Source of the DNA: JBGSIC01 sp041751875 | GTDB lineage: Bacteria; Bdellovibrionota; FAC87; UBA2466; JACKAF01 | Assembly: GCA_041751875.1 (NCBI GenBank) | Contig: JBGSIC010000028.1 | Location: 7,458 to 71,457 of the forward strand | Length of the DNA: 64,000 bases | Direction of reading: 5' to 3' | In this document: piece after piece, positions 52,484 through 61,116 of the stretch | Position numbering within the stretch: the first letter of the stretch is position 1 | How the letters are laid out: every line of letters begins with the position of its first letter | Program-made: the position numbers and the translations under genes | The notes under the pieces: generated by a model | Seen by the model: only the letters and a program-made list of their open reading frames with translations | What the model was told of the DNA's origin: nothing | Database searches by the model: none

Positions 52484-52891
52484 ATGCTCGCCAAAGACGC
52501 CAAAATTCTCGTTGCAGACGATCTCACGGTCATTTGCCAGCTGTTAAAAAAGGACCTCGCCGGCCTAGGCTACACGAATATCGTGTCTGCGGCGGATGGG
52601 GTAAAAGCTTGGGAATGCTACGCCCGGGCAGCCGCGGAAGGCGCCCCCTTTGCGCTAGTGATCTGCGATATGTACATGCCTTTGATGAATGGGCACGAAC
52701 TTCTGGTTCGGGTTCGCAATCACGACAAATACGCGGACACGAAATTTTTTATGATCACGGGCAAGGCTGACAAAGAAAACGTGATCAAAGTGGCCAGATG
52801 GAACGTGGATGCCTATCTCGTAAAGCCCATCACCGCAAATCAGTTGAAAGAAAAAATCAGCAAAGCCTTTGCTAAATCCGAAGCCGCCTAG
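52484..52891 (+). CDS. CheY-like single-domain response regulator
   Basis: A 135-residue receiver domain with acidic residues D12 and D13, phospho-acceptor D62 in VICDMYMP, the switch Thr in FFMITGKA and the conserved Lys in YLVKP. There is no output domain. The family member CheY binds the flagellar switch; here no che genes are near, but the divergent MotAB-like genes begin 266 bp away, so it could regulate them. That link is inference. Confidence 0.92.
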   Translation: MLAKDAKILVADDLTVICQLLKKDLAGLGYTNIVSAADGVKAWECYARAAAEGAPFALVICDMYMPLMNGHELLVRVRNHDKYADTKFFMITGKADKENVIKVARWNVDAYLVKPITANQLKEKISKAFAKSEAA

Positions 52892-52904
52892 TTTTCATCC
52901 CTAC

Positions 52905-53564
52905 TTATTTTTTTGCGCAGTAATCCAAAAAGCTTTTTACGAAACGTCTTCCATACGTAAAAGCGGCCTCATCGACAGCCGGCATTTTTTGGTGCAACAA
53001 GAAATGAGTGGTCGCCTCGGGATGAGCTTGCACCGTCCATACGGGAAGCGATTCATGTTCGAGTGCTTCCAAGGGGAACTCTTCGCTCTTGGCAATGACT
53101 TTCATTGAAGTCGGGCATGAGGTGACAATTTCCCGGTGGGAGACCACCAAAAGCCCTTTTCCGGGAGTAGGCCCGGAAAGGCGGTTGGCGGAAAAGTTCA
53201 CCGGACGTGTCCCAGAGAGTTTTCTCTTATCCTCAAACGCATATCCGACTGCGCCGCCCAGCATGTGTGCTAGCAGTTGGTGTCCATAACAGATGCCGAG
53301 AATCGGGGTTTTTGCAGCGAGGCGCTTTTCGAGCCAGTTCCGCAAGACGGACTGCCAAAGCGAGGCCTCTAGCACGGAAGAGGCGCTTCCTAAAATGATT
53401 ACCCCTCTGAGACCACTCGTATCCCCGCCCAAAGAACCCACCCCCTGGAGGGCCGGAAGATGGTAGGTCAAAGGCAACTGCGAATCGAAAACCATCTGAT
53501 TGAAATCGGCGATCTCGGGGGTATTAACGGCCGGGTCTAGAATGGCTATGTGCTCTTTTTGCAT
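52905..53564 (-). CDS. Class I glutamine amidotransferase-like protein
   Basis: A 219-residue single-domain amidotransferase. The nucleophile cysteine is in ILGICYGHQLLAHMLGG; the His-Glu pair is in WTVQAHPEATTHFL. It resembles the stand-alone GMP synthase-like GATases (YfeJ/GAT1 group) rather than GuaA, since no synthetase domain follows. It may act as a glutaminase for an unknown synthetase or as a gamma-glutamyl hydrolase. It converges on the CheY gene (13 bp apart). Confidence 0.88.
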   Translation of the reverse strand: MQKEHIAILDPAVNTPEIADFNQMVFDSQLPLTYHLPALQGVGSLGGDTSGLRGVIILGSASSVLEASLWQSVLRNWLEKRLAAKTPILGICYGHQLLAHMLGGAVGYAFEDKRKLSGTRPVNFSANRLSGPTPGKGLLVVSHREIVTSCPTSMKVIAKSEEFPLEALEHESLPVWTVQAHPEATTHFLLHQKMPAVDEAAFTYGRRFVKSFLDYCAKK

Positions 53565-53667
53565 AGCCCACTCGTAGAACCCCTCGGGCCAAGTGTCAAA
53601 AATTCCTGAGGGGAATTTCGTGCGCTGGTCCCCTGCAAAAGAAGTTCAGTTGTGATATGAGGGCGGC

Positions 53668-54462
53668 ATGTTCAGAGCATTTGTGGCCCTATTGCTGTAT
53701 GGCCTTGTGGCGCAGGCCGCTCCCCCTTCCTTTTTTATTCACGAAGGCTCTCATCGACAGAGCTGGACCTTGGAGCAGTTAAAAAAGAAACTCAAAGTGC
53801 ATACTCGCACGTTAAAGAACCCCGAGTATCCCGGGGGCAGGGAAGTCACTTATGAAGGCTTTCTTTTTAGCGAGGTGTTGGCCCTTCTTCCCCAAGCCGC
53901 AAAAAACGAAGACCCCGCACGATCTTTGCTTTTTACTTGTGCCGACGGTTATCAACCAAGCCTGCCTGCCCGCCAGGGAATGAAAGGGGACTGGTTACTC
54001 GCATTTGGTGAAAAAGGCGGCGGATGGCTGGCCTTCAAACAGGGGAAAAGAGACATCAGTCCGGGGCCCTTTTATTTGATCGGAACGGATTCAAATTTCA
54101 AAGAATTTCCCTGGCCGTACCAGTTAGTTGGTGTGGAATGGATAAACTTTTCGGCAAAATACCCTAATCTCTACCCCAAAGGTAATACGAGCGCCGAAGT
54201 GGCGCATGGCTTTGAAGTCTTCCAAAAAACTTGCATCAAGTGCCACTCGATTAATTTGCAAGGTGGGGAAATGGCGCCCGAATTGAATGTGCCACAAAAT
54301 ATTACCGAATACCGAAGTGAGGCTTTCCTTCGTAAGTTCATTCAAAATCCGGCGAGCTTCCGAGCGCGCTCCGTCATGCCGCCGGCCAATCTCTCGTCCA
54401 CCGACCTGGGAAACTTGCTCGAATATCTAAGGGCGATGGCAAAGCACAAGGTAAAACTTTAG
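53668..54462 (+). CDS. Periplasmic protein with a monoheme cytochrome c domain
   Basis: A 264-residue protein with a signal peptide (MFRAFVALLLYGLVAQA). The N-terminal domain (about 20-170) has GREVTYEGFLFSEVLALL and LLFTCADGYQPSLP, which resemble the molybdopterin-binding fold of SorA/YedY-type oxidases, but no Moco cysteine can be confirmed. The C-terminal domain (about 175-264) has CIKCHSINLQGG and a later VMPPANLS methionine, a class I cytochrome c. It could pass electrons from an oxidation step to the respiratory chain; the function is inferred. Confidence 0.7.
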   Translation: MFRAFVALLLYGLVAQAAPPSFFIHEGSHRQSWTLEQLKKKLKVHTRTLKNPEYPGGREVTYEGFLFSEVLALLPQAAKNEDPARSLLFTCADGYQPSLPARQGMKGDWLLAFGEKGGGWLAFKQGKRDISPGPFYLIGTDSNFKEFPWPYQLVGVEWINFSAKYPNLYPKGNTSAEVAHGFEVFQKTCIKCHSINLQGGEMAPELNVPQNITEYRSEAFLRKFIQNPASFRARSVMPPANLSSTDLGNLLEYLRAMAKHKVKL

Positions 54463-54571
54463 AATCTGCGTTCGAAAAGCGGCGCGCCGAGACGTGGCTT
54501 TATCTGGGCAAAAAATGCGGTAAAATAGAGTCAGGCTTCCCGTACTTGTCCGATTTTTCGATCTATAACGC

Positions 54572-55717
54572 ATGCCCCCACAAACGCATTCTACTTCAAC
54601 AACTCAGGGGTATGTTCGCGCATTTGATGGCTTAAGAGGTTGCGCCGCTCTGGCTGTGTTTTTCTACCACTATTTTTATTGGGGCATTCCCGCTCCAACC
54701 ACCAATAATCTTCATTTTGCTCTTTGGAAAGGGGCACAAGCGGGATGGTTGGGCGTAGTCCTCTTTTTTGTTCTTTCCGGATTTCTCATCACAGGGGTTT
54801 TACTCGACCGAAAAGACGAAGTGGGGGCGATGCGTGACTTTTACATGCGTCGAGTACGGCGCATTTTTCCCGCTTACTTTGTTACCCTAGCGGTAGTGGT
54901 CTTACTCTTTTCGCATCCGATGCCTTTTGTGGGATTGTCAGCGCTGTTTCTGGGCAACTTCTCCGACTTTTTTGGCATTGCTATGTTGTATCCTTGCCTA
55001 TGGAGTCTTTGCGTCGAGGAACATTTTTATTTGATATGGCCTTGGCTGACGCGTTTTTTCTCCTTTAGGAATCTTGAAAAAATCTGCCTTCTGGTTTGTG
55101 TGGGGAGTCCTCTTCTTCGCACGGCCCGATTCTATTTTCTCTGGCCAGATGGGTTTTACACTTGGTTTTGGTTGGACGGAATGGCGTGGGGAGCGCTCCT
55201 CGCCATTTGGATGCGGTCTACGAAAGGCGCTGCGCTTGAAAAAAGAATGGCGGGTGTGGCGGTGCTTAGTGTTTTGTCCTCCCTGCTGCTACTTGCAACT
55301 GGGCAGTTGGGCAGAAGAGAGGTGCTCGGCTCTGCGCTTTCACCAACCCTGATTGCGTCTTTGAGTTTTTGCCTGGTTGGCTGGATTGCCATCCGCCCCC
55401 GCAATCTCTTTTCCGGTCTCCTTTCCGGGTCGAAAATCGTGCGCGTTGGAAAGTGGAGCTATGGGTTTTACCTCTATCACGGCTTTTTTCTTGCCCCGTC
55501 CGTCAAGCTGAGTGTGATGATTGAGCAAGCGGTGGGCCCGTTTTCTGACTTCGGAGTGACCCTAGTACGTGTAGGGCTAGGGGCGGCGTTCTCCCTCCTG
55601 GCTGCCGGTTTGTCATTCCGTTTTATTGAAGTGCCGTTTCTTATTCCGCGAGAGACGGCGTCGGCTCCCACCCTGGTCCCCCTGATTCCTATAAAAACAA
55701 AAGCTAACTTTGGTTGA
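54572..55717 (+). CDS. Acyltransferase 3 family membrane protein (OafA-like)
   Basis: A 381-residue polytopic protein with about ten membrane helices. FDGLRGCAALAVFFYHYFYW holds the conserved His near the N-terminus; FYMRRVRRIFPAYFVTL holds the conserved R-x10-type arginines; SVCVEEHFYLIWPW-like sequence (LCVEEHFYLIWPW) follows. The family transfers acetyl or other acyl groups to O-antigen, peptidoglycan or other glycans across the inner membrane. Target unknown. It is followed 35 bp later by a YkvA-family gene. Confidence 0.9.
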   Translation: MPPQTHSTSTTQGYVRAFDGLRGCAALAVFFYHYFYWGIPAPTTNNLHFALWKGAQAGWLGVVLFFVLSGFLITGVLLDRKDEVGAMRDFYMRRVRRIFPAYFVTLAVVVLLFSHPMPFVGLSALFLGNFSDFFGIAMLYPCLWSLCVEEHFYLIWPWLTRFFSFRNLEKICLLVCVGSPLLRTARFYFLWPDGFYTWFWLDGMAWGALLAIWMRSTKGAALEKRMAGVAVLSVLSSLLLLATGQLGRREVLGSALSPTLIASLSFCLVGWIAIRPRNLFSGLLSGSKIVRVGKWSYGFYLYHGFFLAPSVKLSVMIEQAVGPFSDFGVTLVRVGLGAAFSLLAAGLSFRFIEVPFLIPRETASAPTLVPLIPIKTKANFG

Positions 55718-55752
55718 AACTGTGCTCTGGATCGCGGAAACTTCATCCCGTT

Positions 55753-56157
55753 ATGAAGCTTGATCGCAAACAGATTGAAAAACTCCTTTCCGCGCTGAAA
55801 TCACAAGCGTCGAGCTTGGCGCAAGACAAGGGTAGCCTGATTGCTCTTGTTGATTCGGCCAAACAAAAACTGGGGGAAAATCCTTCTCTCAAAGATATTG
55901 CGCTGGGATTTAAGACACTGCTGAGTCTTCTCAAGGAGTACGCGCTTAATCGTTACGATGGTCTTTCTTGGCAATCGATTGTGATGGCGGTGGCAGCGGT
56001 CATCTATTTCTTAAATCCCTTCGATCTGATTCCCGACTTTCTCATGGGGGGATTGATTGATGACAGTATGGTGCTGGCTTGGGTGTTGCGTCACTTGAGC
56101 GGCGAGATTGATCGTTTCAATGCTTGGAAAAAAAAGGGTGGTTCTTCCAAAAAGTAG
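55753..56157 (+). CDS. YkvA/DUF1232 family small membrane protein
   Basis: A 134-residue protein from ATG 55753. The DUF1232 core VAAVIYFLNPFDLIPDFLMGGLIDDSMVLAWVL lies at about 80-112, a membrane-inserting helical pair. The N-terminal 70 residues are helical and charged, and the tail is lysine-rich (WKKKGGSSKK). The family is widespread and of unknown function. It follows the acyltransferase gene. Confidence 0.85.
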   Translation: MKLDRKQIEKLLSALKSQASSLAQDKGSLIALVDSAKQKLGENPSLKDIALGFKTLLSLLKEYALNRYDGLSWQSIVMAVAAVIYFLNPFDLIPDFLMGGLIDDSMVLAWVLRHLSGEIDRFNAWKKKGGSSKK

Positions 56158-56206
56158 GATGTTCGCTGCCTATACCGTCTGAGCTTTTTCGGGTAGGCTC
56201 TCCTCT

Positions 56207-57301
56207 GTGCCATTAACCGCGCTAGAAAAATTGCGTTTATTTCTACGACCCGCAGGGAGGGGAATTCACACCCACTCCACCGGGGGTGGCTATGCCGCCA
56301 ACCTGCAACGTATGCTCTACGGCACTGACCAATCCAAAGAAGTGGCTAGCAAATGGGAAGACACGCTGCAAACGATTCGGCGGGCCGAGATCATTTTGTT
56401 AGGCGTCCCTTCGGACGTGGGCGCGGGTGTCATGCGTGGCGCGAATTTTGGACCTATCGGAGTGCGAGAGGCGTATCTTTCTAAATATAAATCCTATCCC
56501 CGGAACCTGGCCGATATTGGCGATGTCATTTGTGTGCCTCAGCTTCTGCACGATGAGATGCTCAACGACAAACAGATAAAAATGACACGCAAGGAACTTT
56601 ATCCGGATTTATCGGAGGCGCTTCCGGTGAGCCCTCTTTCGATCACGGAAGCAGCACTTTATTTAGTGCACGAGCTGAACCCAGATGCCAAGGTCGTGGT
56701 TTTGGGAGGAGATCATAGTATCAGTTGGCCGCCCATGCTGTGGTGCCACCGTAAGTACGGCAAAAAGTTTGGGGTGGTTCATCTCGACGCCCATACGGAT
56801 TTAATGGATGTACGCTTGGGCGTGAAGTACTGCTACGCCACCTGGGCTTATCACGCCTTGGGCTTGATGGATCCACAGCACCTGGTTCAAGTGGGAATTC
56901 GCGTTTCCAAACGCGATAAAGCTTTTTGGACCCAAAACTTTCCCGTCCAGCAAATCTGGGCCAATGAGGTTCCTTTTCAGGAAGATGCTGCCATTCAACG
57001 CATTTTGGACCATTTCCTGAAGTTGGGGGTTAGCGACCTGTATATCAGCAACGATATCGACGGCACCGACATGAGCAGCGCGCCGGCGACCGGAACGCCT
57101 GAAGCAGAGGGCTTATCACCGGAGTTCGTGCTCAACCTGATTTCGCGTTTGGGGGAAAACTTCAACGTGATGGGTGGGGATATCATGGAAGTGGCGCCGC
57201 CACTTTCGGGTAGGAAAGACTTCGCGACGGAAGAGACTTGCGTGTTAGCGGCGCTGTATCTGCAAACTCTTCTGACTGCCCTCATGCGCCCTTCAAAATA
57301 G
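56207..57301 (+). CDS. Arginase/agmatinase-family ureohydrolase
   Basis: A 364-residue dimetal hydrolase starting at GTG 56207. All manganese ligand motifs are present: VVLGGDHSIS, VVHLDAHTDLMD and SNDIDGTDMSSAPATGTPEAEGLS. The N-terminal 60 residues before EIILLGVPSDVGAG are longer than in a typical agmatinase, and the final ligand block has DGTD where arginases have DVDALDP. It releases urea from agmatine, arginine or another guanidino compound; substrate not readable. Single gene. Confidence 0.88.
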   Translation: MPLTALEKLRLFLRPAGRGIHTHSTGGGYAANLQRMLYGTDQSKEVASKWEDTLQTIRRAEIILLGVPSDVGAGVMRGANFGPIGVREAYLSKYKSYPRNLADIGDVICVPQLLHDEMLNDKQIKMTRKELYPDLSEALPVSPLSITEAALYLVHELNPDAKVVVLGGDHSISWPPMLWCHRKYGKKFGVVHLDAHTDLMDVRLGVKYCYATWAYHALGLMDPQHLVQVGIRVSKRDKAFWTQNFPVQQIWANEVPFQEDAAIQRILDHFLKLGVSDLYISNDIDGTDMSSAPATGTPEAEGLSPEFVLNLISRLGENFNVMGGDIMEVAPPLSGRKDFATEETCVLAALYLQTLLTALMRPSK

Positions 57302-57320
57302 CTAACCACCGCCTTTTTAC

Positions 57321-57349
57321 TTAAACTTTTGTACTTCGCACCCTATAAT
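57321..57349 (+). promoter_or_regulatory. Predicted promoter for uppP
   Basis: A perfect -10 box TATAAT (57344-57349) lies 17 bp after TTAAAC (57321-57326, three of six). It is 18 bp before the uppP start. Confidence 0.45.
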
Positions 57350-57366
57350 AGGGGCATTCGACAACA

Positions 57367-58185
57367 ATGACTTTCTTTCAATCATGCGTTCTGGGACTGG
57401 TTCAGGGAATTACGGAATTCCTTCCTATTAGTAGCTCTGCTCACCTCATCCTTTTCCCTTGGTTTTTTGGCTGGGAAGATCCTGGACTGGCTTTCGATGT
57501 GTTTCTCCATCTGGGAACGCTTCTGGCGGTGTTTCTCTATTTTTTTCAAGATTGGATGCGCCTCATCGCAGCGGGATTTGCAAGCATCCGCGAGAGACGA
57601 ATCTACGGAGACCATGAACGTCAGATTTTTTGGATGCTGGTGATTGGCAATATTCCCGCCGTCATTGCGGGCGTGGTGCTGCACGATTGGATCGCGACCA
57701 TTTTTCGAAGTCCAATGCTCATTAGCATGACACTCGCCGTGGTGGGTTTCTTGCTTTACTGGGTCGACGAGAGTTCACCTGCAATCAAAAATTTACGCGA
57801 CATGACCTTCAAAGACGCTCTGATGGTGGGAATCGCGCAGGCGTGTGCTCTTGTGCCCGGTGTTTCTCGTTCCGGCTCGACGATGACCATGGCCCGGTGG
57901 CTGGGAGTGCGGCGCACGGAGAGCGCGCGCTTCTCCTTCTTATTAGCATTTCCGATTACCTTGGGTGCCTCGCTGTTTGAAATGAGGGAAATCAATAACA
58001 TTATGGTGCAGGGAACGCCTGCGAGCCATTTGGTGGGTGGGTTTGTCTGCGCGCTGGTTGCGGGCCTTCTGGCCATTCATTTTCTCATGCAGATTCTGCA
58101 AGCGGCGAGCTTCAGGCTATTCGGATTCTACCGCATCGCGCTTGCGGCCGTGATCATTCTGTGGAGTGTTTTCTCCGGCAACTAA
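57367..58185 (+). CDS. uppP: Undecaprenyl-diphosphatase UppP (BacA)
   Basis: A 272-residue membrane protein. GLVQGITEFLPISSSAHLIL and ALVPGVSRSGSTMTMARWLG are the two catalytic motifs. About eight membrane helices, as usual for the family. It recycles undecaprenyl diphosphate to the monophosphate carrier for peptidoglycan and O-antigen synthesis and gives low-level bacitracin resistance. A TCATTGCGAGG-type repeat follows the stop by 10 bp. Confidence 0.95.
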   Translation: MTFFQSCVLGLVQGITEFLPISSSAHLILFPWFFGWEDPGLAFDVFLHLGTLLAVFLYFFQDWMRLIAAGFASIRERRIYGDHERQIFWMLVIGNIPAVIAGVVLHDWIATIFRSPMLISMTLAVVGFLLYWVDESSPAIKNLRDMTFKDALMVGIAQACALVPGVSRSGSTMTMARWLGVRRTESARFSFLLAFPITLGASLFEMREINNIMVQGTPASHLVGGFVCALVAGLLAIHFLMQILQAASFRLFGFYRIALAAVIILWSVFSGN

Positions 58186-58195
58186 GTCCAAGCCC

Positions 58196-58230
58196 GTCAT
58201 TGCGAGGAGCGGCAGCGACGAAGCAATCTC
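58196..58230. repeat. TCATTGCGAGG-type palindromic repeat, copy 2
   Basis: GTCATTGCGAGG (58196-58207) is followed by a variable centre and CGAAGCAATCTC (58219-58230). ATTGC pairs with GCAAT. It is the inverse of the copy at 19598-19633; only the centre differs. It lies between the convergent ends of uppP and the beta-barrel gene. Confidence 0.75.
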
Positions 58231-58238
58231 ATCCGCTT

Positions 58239-58976
58239 CTAGAAGTTATAAGTGATCGACGCCGTAGGCAGGAAGAGCCCACCGCTGCGGGGAAGACCGC
58301 CTGAAAGTTGGCTGATGCCTTCGTCAAAGAAGAACACAAAATGGTAGCGAAGATCTAAACCCAAAAAGAGTGAGCGACGGTAGATGGGAAACTCAATTCC
58401 TCCCCCTACGTAGAAACCAAACTGGCCGTTGGGCGTAAGGCTATTGGCCAAAGCCGGTGGTGAACCGGTGACCTGGCCCAAGTTATAGTTGCGAAGATAG
58501 TATCCCCCTCCACCCGCGAGATACGGATTTGCCATGGCGATAAATTTCGGCGCAGACTTGGTGGCAAAGTAGTAGCGAATGCCTGCCGTCATGGGAATCA
58601 TGTTCACAAAGAGCTCGGTCGTGCCCCCACTTTGTGTGAGGTATTCGGCGTGCGCCGAATAATGAACCGCGAATTCCAAACCGATGTGCTGGTCAAAAAA
58701 GTAAACGAGTTTCCCACCGGGAGAAATCGACATCTGGGTTGTCTGGCCAAGACTTCCTGTGAAGATAGCAGCGCCCAGGTTCACGCCGATCATAATGAAG
58801 CGGCCTAAGTGGAAAAACTCTTTGTCGGCTTTTTCGTCTTCGGCAAATTCGTATGAAGTCGGATCGCCGAAGGGGTCGGTGACTCCGAGATAGTCTTCGT
58901 CTTGGCTTTCGGCATAACTCGGCGCGGTACCACACAAATACACGACACAGAGAAGCAATGTCAGAATGGGCTTCAT
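58239..58976 (-). CDS. Outer-membrane beta-barrel protein (OmpW/OmpA-like size)
   Basis: A 245-residue protein with a signal peptide (ending APSYA) and an acidic N-terminal linker. Amphipathic strands (FIMIGVNLGAAIFTG, KLVYFFDQHIGLEFAVHYSA, AGIRYYFATKS, FGFYVGGGIEFPIYRRSLFLGLDLRYHFVFFF) and a C-terminal ASITYNF with the terminal Phe point to an eight-stranded barrel. No known family named. Upstream on the minus strand a TATAAT lies at 59018-59023, a probable -10 box. Confidence 0.75.
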   Translation of the reverse strand: MKPILTLLLCVVYLCGTAPSYAESQDEDYLGVTDPFGDPTSYEFAEDEKADKEFFHLGRFIMIGVNLGAAIFTGSLGQTTQMSISPGGKLVYFFDQHIGLEFAVHYSAHAEYLTQSGGTTELFVNMIPMTAGIRYYFATKSAPKFIAMANPYLAGGGGYYLRNYNLGQVTGSPPALANSLTPNGQFGFYVGGGIEFPIYRRSLFLGLDLRYHFVFFFDEGISQLSGGLPRSGGLFLPTASITYNF

Positions 58977-59144
58977 GTTTACTCGAATCTCTTTAATGGC
59001 GCGGAATCCCTTTTATTATTATAGCTTGGAACGCCCCGAGGCGTCGATATTGAGAATCGTGACACCCTGTCTAGTCGCCATACAAAAGCTCCCCTAATCC
59101 TCAATCGTTGGGCCCACCTAGCGGTTCCGGGTTAAGGGCCTTCT

Positions 59145-59172
59145 TTGACTTCACCCCCGATTTTGATAGGGT
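59145..59172 (+). promoter_or_regulatory. Predicted promoter for the YfgM-bamB-mpl operon
   Basis: TTGACT (59145-59150) lies 16 bp before TAGGGT (59167-59172), matching five and three of six consensus bases. It is 22 bp before the GTG at 59195. Confidence 0.45.
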
Positions 59173-59194
59173 ATTGCCAACTTAGGAGCAACTT

Positions 59195-59911
59195 GTGTCT
59201 AAACCACCGAAAATTGATAGGAAAACACTCAAAAAACCTGACGAGTTTGTCGTGCAGGGCGTTTCGTTCATGGAGCGCGCGGCCCACTACCAGAAGCAGA
59301 TTTTGTTTGCCGCTGTGGGAATCGTTGTGGGTGCCATCGCCTATTACAGTTTTGGCTGGTGGCAAGATCGCCAGCTCAATCAAGCTTGGATTGCCTACAA
59401 CACGGCGGTGAGCACAGAGGGCAATGCGAAGTGGGGGGCACTCGAGGCCTTTCACAAAGAATATACCAATACCCGTCCGGGATTTTTGGCGGCTGTGGCC
59501 TTAGGTGACCACGCTTTTGAAGAACAGAAAAAGGCGCTCTTTGAAAAAGGCGAAACCGGAAAAGAGCATGACGCTGTTAAGTGGTACACCGAAGCGCTGA
59601 AGTTTGGAAAACTCGTGCCCTTCGAAGAACAACTTCTTTTGATCAACCGTGGCAAAGCGCAAGAACTGGGCAAACACTGGGGCGAAGCGCTTGCTGACTA
59701 CGAGAAAGCGGCGGCCATTTCTGGTGAAGCCGGCGGTTTGGCCGCGCTCAACGCGGGCCGCGCACTTGAACAACAGGGAGAACGCGAAAAGGCTTCCACT
59801 CAATACGATAAAGTTGCCGCTCAGTACGCGGATACCGAATACGCGCGATTAGCGAAAATTTATCGCCGTACCCTAAACAGCCCCCTCATGGCCCCCGGCA
59901 AGAGCGAATAG
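59195..59911 (+). CDS. YfgM-like TPR protein
   Basis: A 238-residue protein starting at GTG 59195 (TTAGGAG nine bases upstream). A cytoplasmic N-terminus, one membrane helix (about 34-55, QILFAAVGIVVGAIAYYSFGWW) and a periplasmic helical region with TPR-like repeats (WGEALADYEKAAAI, EREKASTQYDKVAAQYADTEYA). In E. coli, yfgM lies directly upstream of bamB, and the same order is seen here, 20 bp apart. YfgM is linked to periplasmic chaperones and the Sec translocon. Orthology rests on architecture and context. Confidence 0.8.
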   Translation: MSKPPKIDRKTLKKPDEFVVQGVSFMERAAHYQKQILFAAVGIVVGAIAYYSFGWWQDRQLNQAWIAYNTAVSTEGNAKWGALEAFHKEYTNTRPGFLAAVALGDHAFEEQKKALFEKGETGKEHDAVKWYTEALKFGKLVPFEEQLLLINRGKAQELGKHWGEALADYEKAAAISGEAGGLAALNAGRALEQQGEREKASTQYDKVAAQYADTEYARLAKIYRRTLNSPLMAPGKSE

Positions 59912-59931
59912 AAGTGAGGGGTTTACCCACA

Positions 59932-61116
59932 ATGCAAAGCGCGCGCATCTTATTTCCCGCTGTCCTTGTTTTTTTCTTCGCAGCTAGTGCTCCCGCCGAA
60001 ATGCAAATCTTTCGCGAATGGGTAAGACCGGCTCCGAGCTCTTATACTTTTCAACACCGGCCGCAAGAACGCACCCGTCCTGTAGTCGTGGGCGATTTCG
60101 TTTATTACGGAACGCTTGCTGGCGATGTGTACGCGATGCACCGCAAAGAGGGCTATGTGATTTGGCACTTCAAGATGCCAGCGGGAGTGGACGGGGCGCT
60201 GGGTTATGGGCGTTCTAAAATCTTTGTGGGGGATCAAGAAGGAAATCTCATTGCGTTGCACGCTCGTAACGGCATCGAAGCGTGGCGCAAAAAAGTTTCC
60301 GGTCAGTGGCTTTCTGCCCCCCTACAGTTGGGTGTGCGCTTGATCGCCACCACCTCAACCGGAGAGGTATTTGCTCTCGGGGAAAAAAACGGAGAGGAAC
60401 TCTGGCATTTCTCGCAACGGGGCGATGAAAAAATGACGATTCGGGGAACCAGTGCGCCAGTGGTTTATGGTTCAGACGTTTATTTAGGATTTGCGGACGG
60501 CAACGTGGCTGCTTTGAATGTAGAAAACGGCCAGGTGAAGTGGAAGAAATCTCTCGGGCGACGTTCGCGCTTCTACGACGTGGACACATCGGCGTACGCT
60601 GATGCCAAGAATCTTATTGTAGGAACGTTTGACGGAAGTCTCTACAGTTTGGATCGGATCACGGGGGACATCCAGTGGCGCTTTCCGGTAGGATCGCAGA
60701 GCGGTTTCCATGTGTCGGGCGATAGCCTTTATTTTTCTGGCTTGGACAAACATTTTTACGCTTTAAATTTAGTCACTGGAGCAGAAGTTTGGAAAACGCC
60801 TTTCGATAGCGGCGTGGGCAATGCGCCTGTTCCTCTGGGAGACTATCTTCTGATTCCGACTTCAGACGATCCGGTTTATCTGATTTCGCAGAAAGATGGT
60901 CGTGTGGCCTGGAAGGGAAGGTTGGGCGCCGGCACAATGGCAGCGGCCACCGTTGCCCACGACAATTGGTTTTATTGCTTGAGCAATTACGGCAACCTCT
61001 ACTCATTCCGTTGGGAATCCGGTTTGCCGCTACTGCAACAAGACAACATCATCTCCTTACCGTCGGGGCTCCGCCAACAACTTGTCCAATCAAGCGCACA
61101 TCGAAACCCTTCTTGA
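59932..61116 (+). CDS. bamB: BamB-like PQQ-repeat beta-propeller protein
   Basis: A 394-residue protein from ATG 59932, with GAGGGG ten bases upstream. A signal peptide (ending SAPA) is followed by repeats of the PQQ/propeller type: FVYYGTLAGDVYAMHRKEGYVIWHF, KIFVGDQEGNLIALHARNGIEAWR, DVYLGFADGNVAALNVENGQVKWK, NLIVGTFDGSLYSLDRITGDIQWRF. No lipobox cysteine is present, whereas proteobacterial BamB is a lipoprotein, so it may be soluble or held by its partners. Likely a Bam complex scaffold for outer-membrane assembly. Its end overlaps the next gene by 35 bp. Confidence 0.85.
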   Translation: MQSARILFPAVLVFFFAASAPAEMQIFREWVRPAPSSYTFQHRPQERTRPVVVGDFVYYGTLAGDVYAMHRKEGYVIWHFKMPAGVDGALGYGRSKIFVGDQEGNLIALHARNGIEAWRKKVSGQWLSAPLQLGVRLIATTSTGEVFALGEKNGEELWHFSQRGDEKMTIRGTSAPVVYGSDVYLGFADGNVAALNVENGQVKWKKSLGRRSRFYDVDTSAYADAKNLIVGTFDGSLYSLDRITGDIQWRFPVGSQSGFHVSGDSLYFSGLDKHFYALNLVTGAEVWKTPFDSGVGNAPVPLGDYLLIPTSDDPVYLISQKDGRVAWKGRLGAGTMAAATVAHDNWFYCLSNYGNLYSFRWESGLPLLQQDNIISLPSGLRQQLVQSSAHRNPS

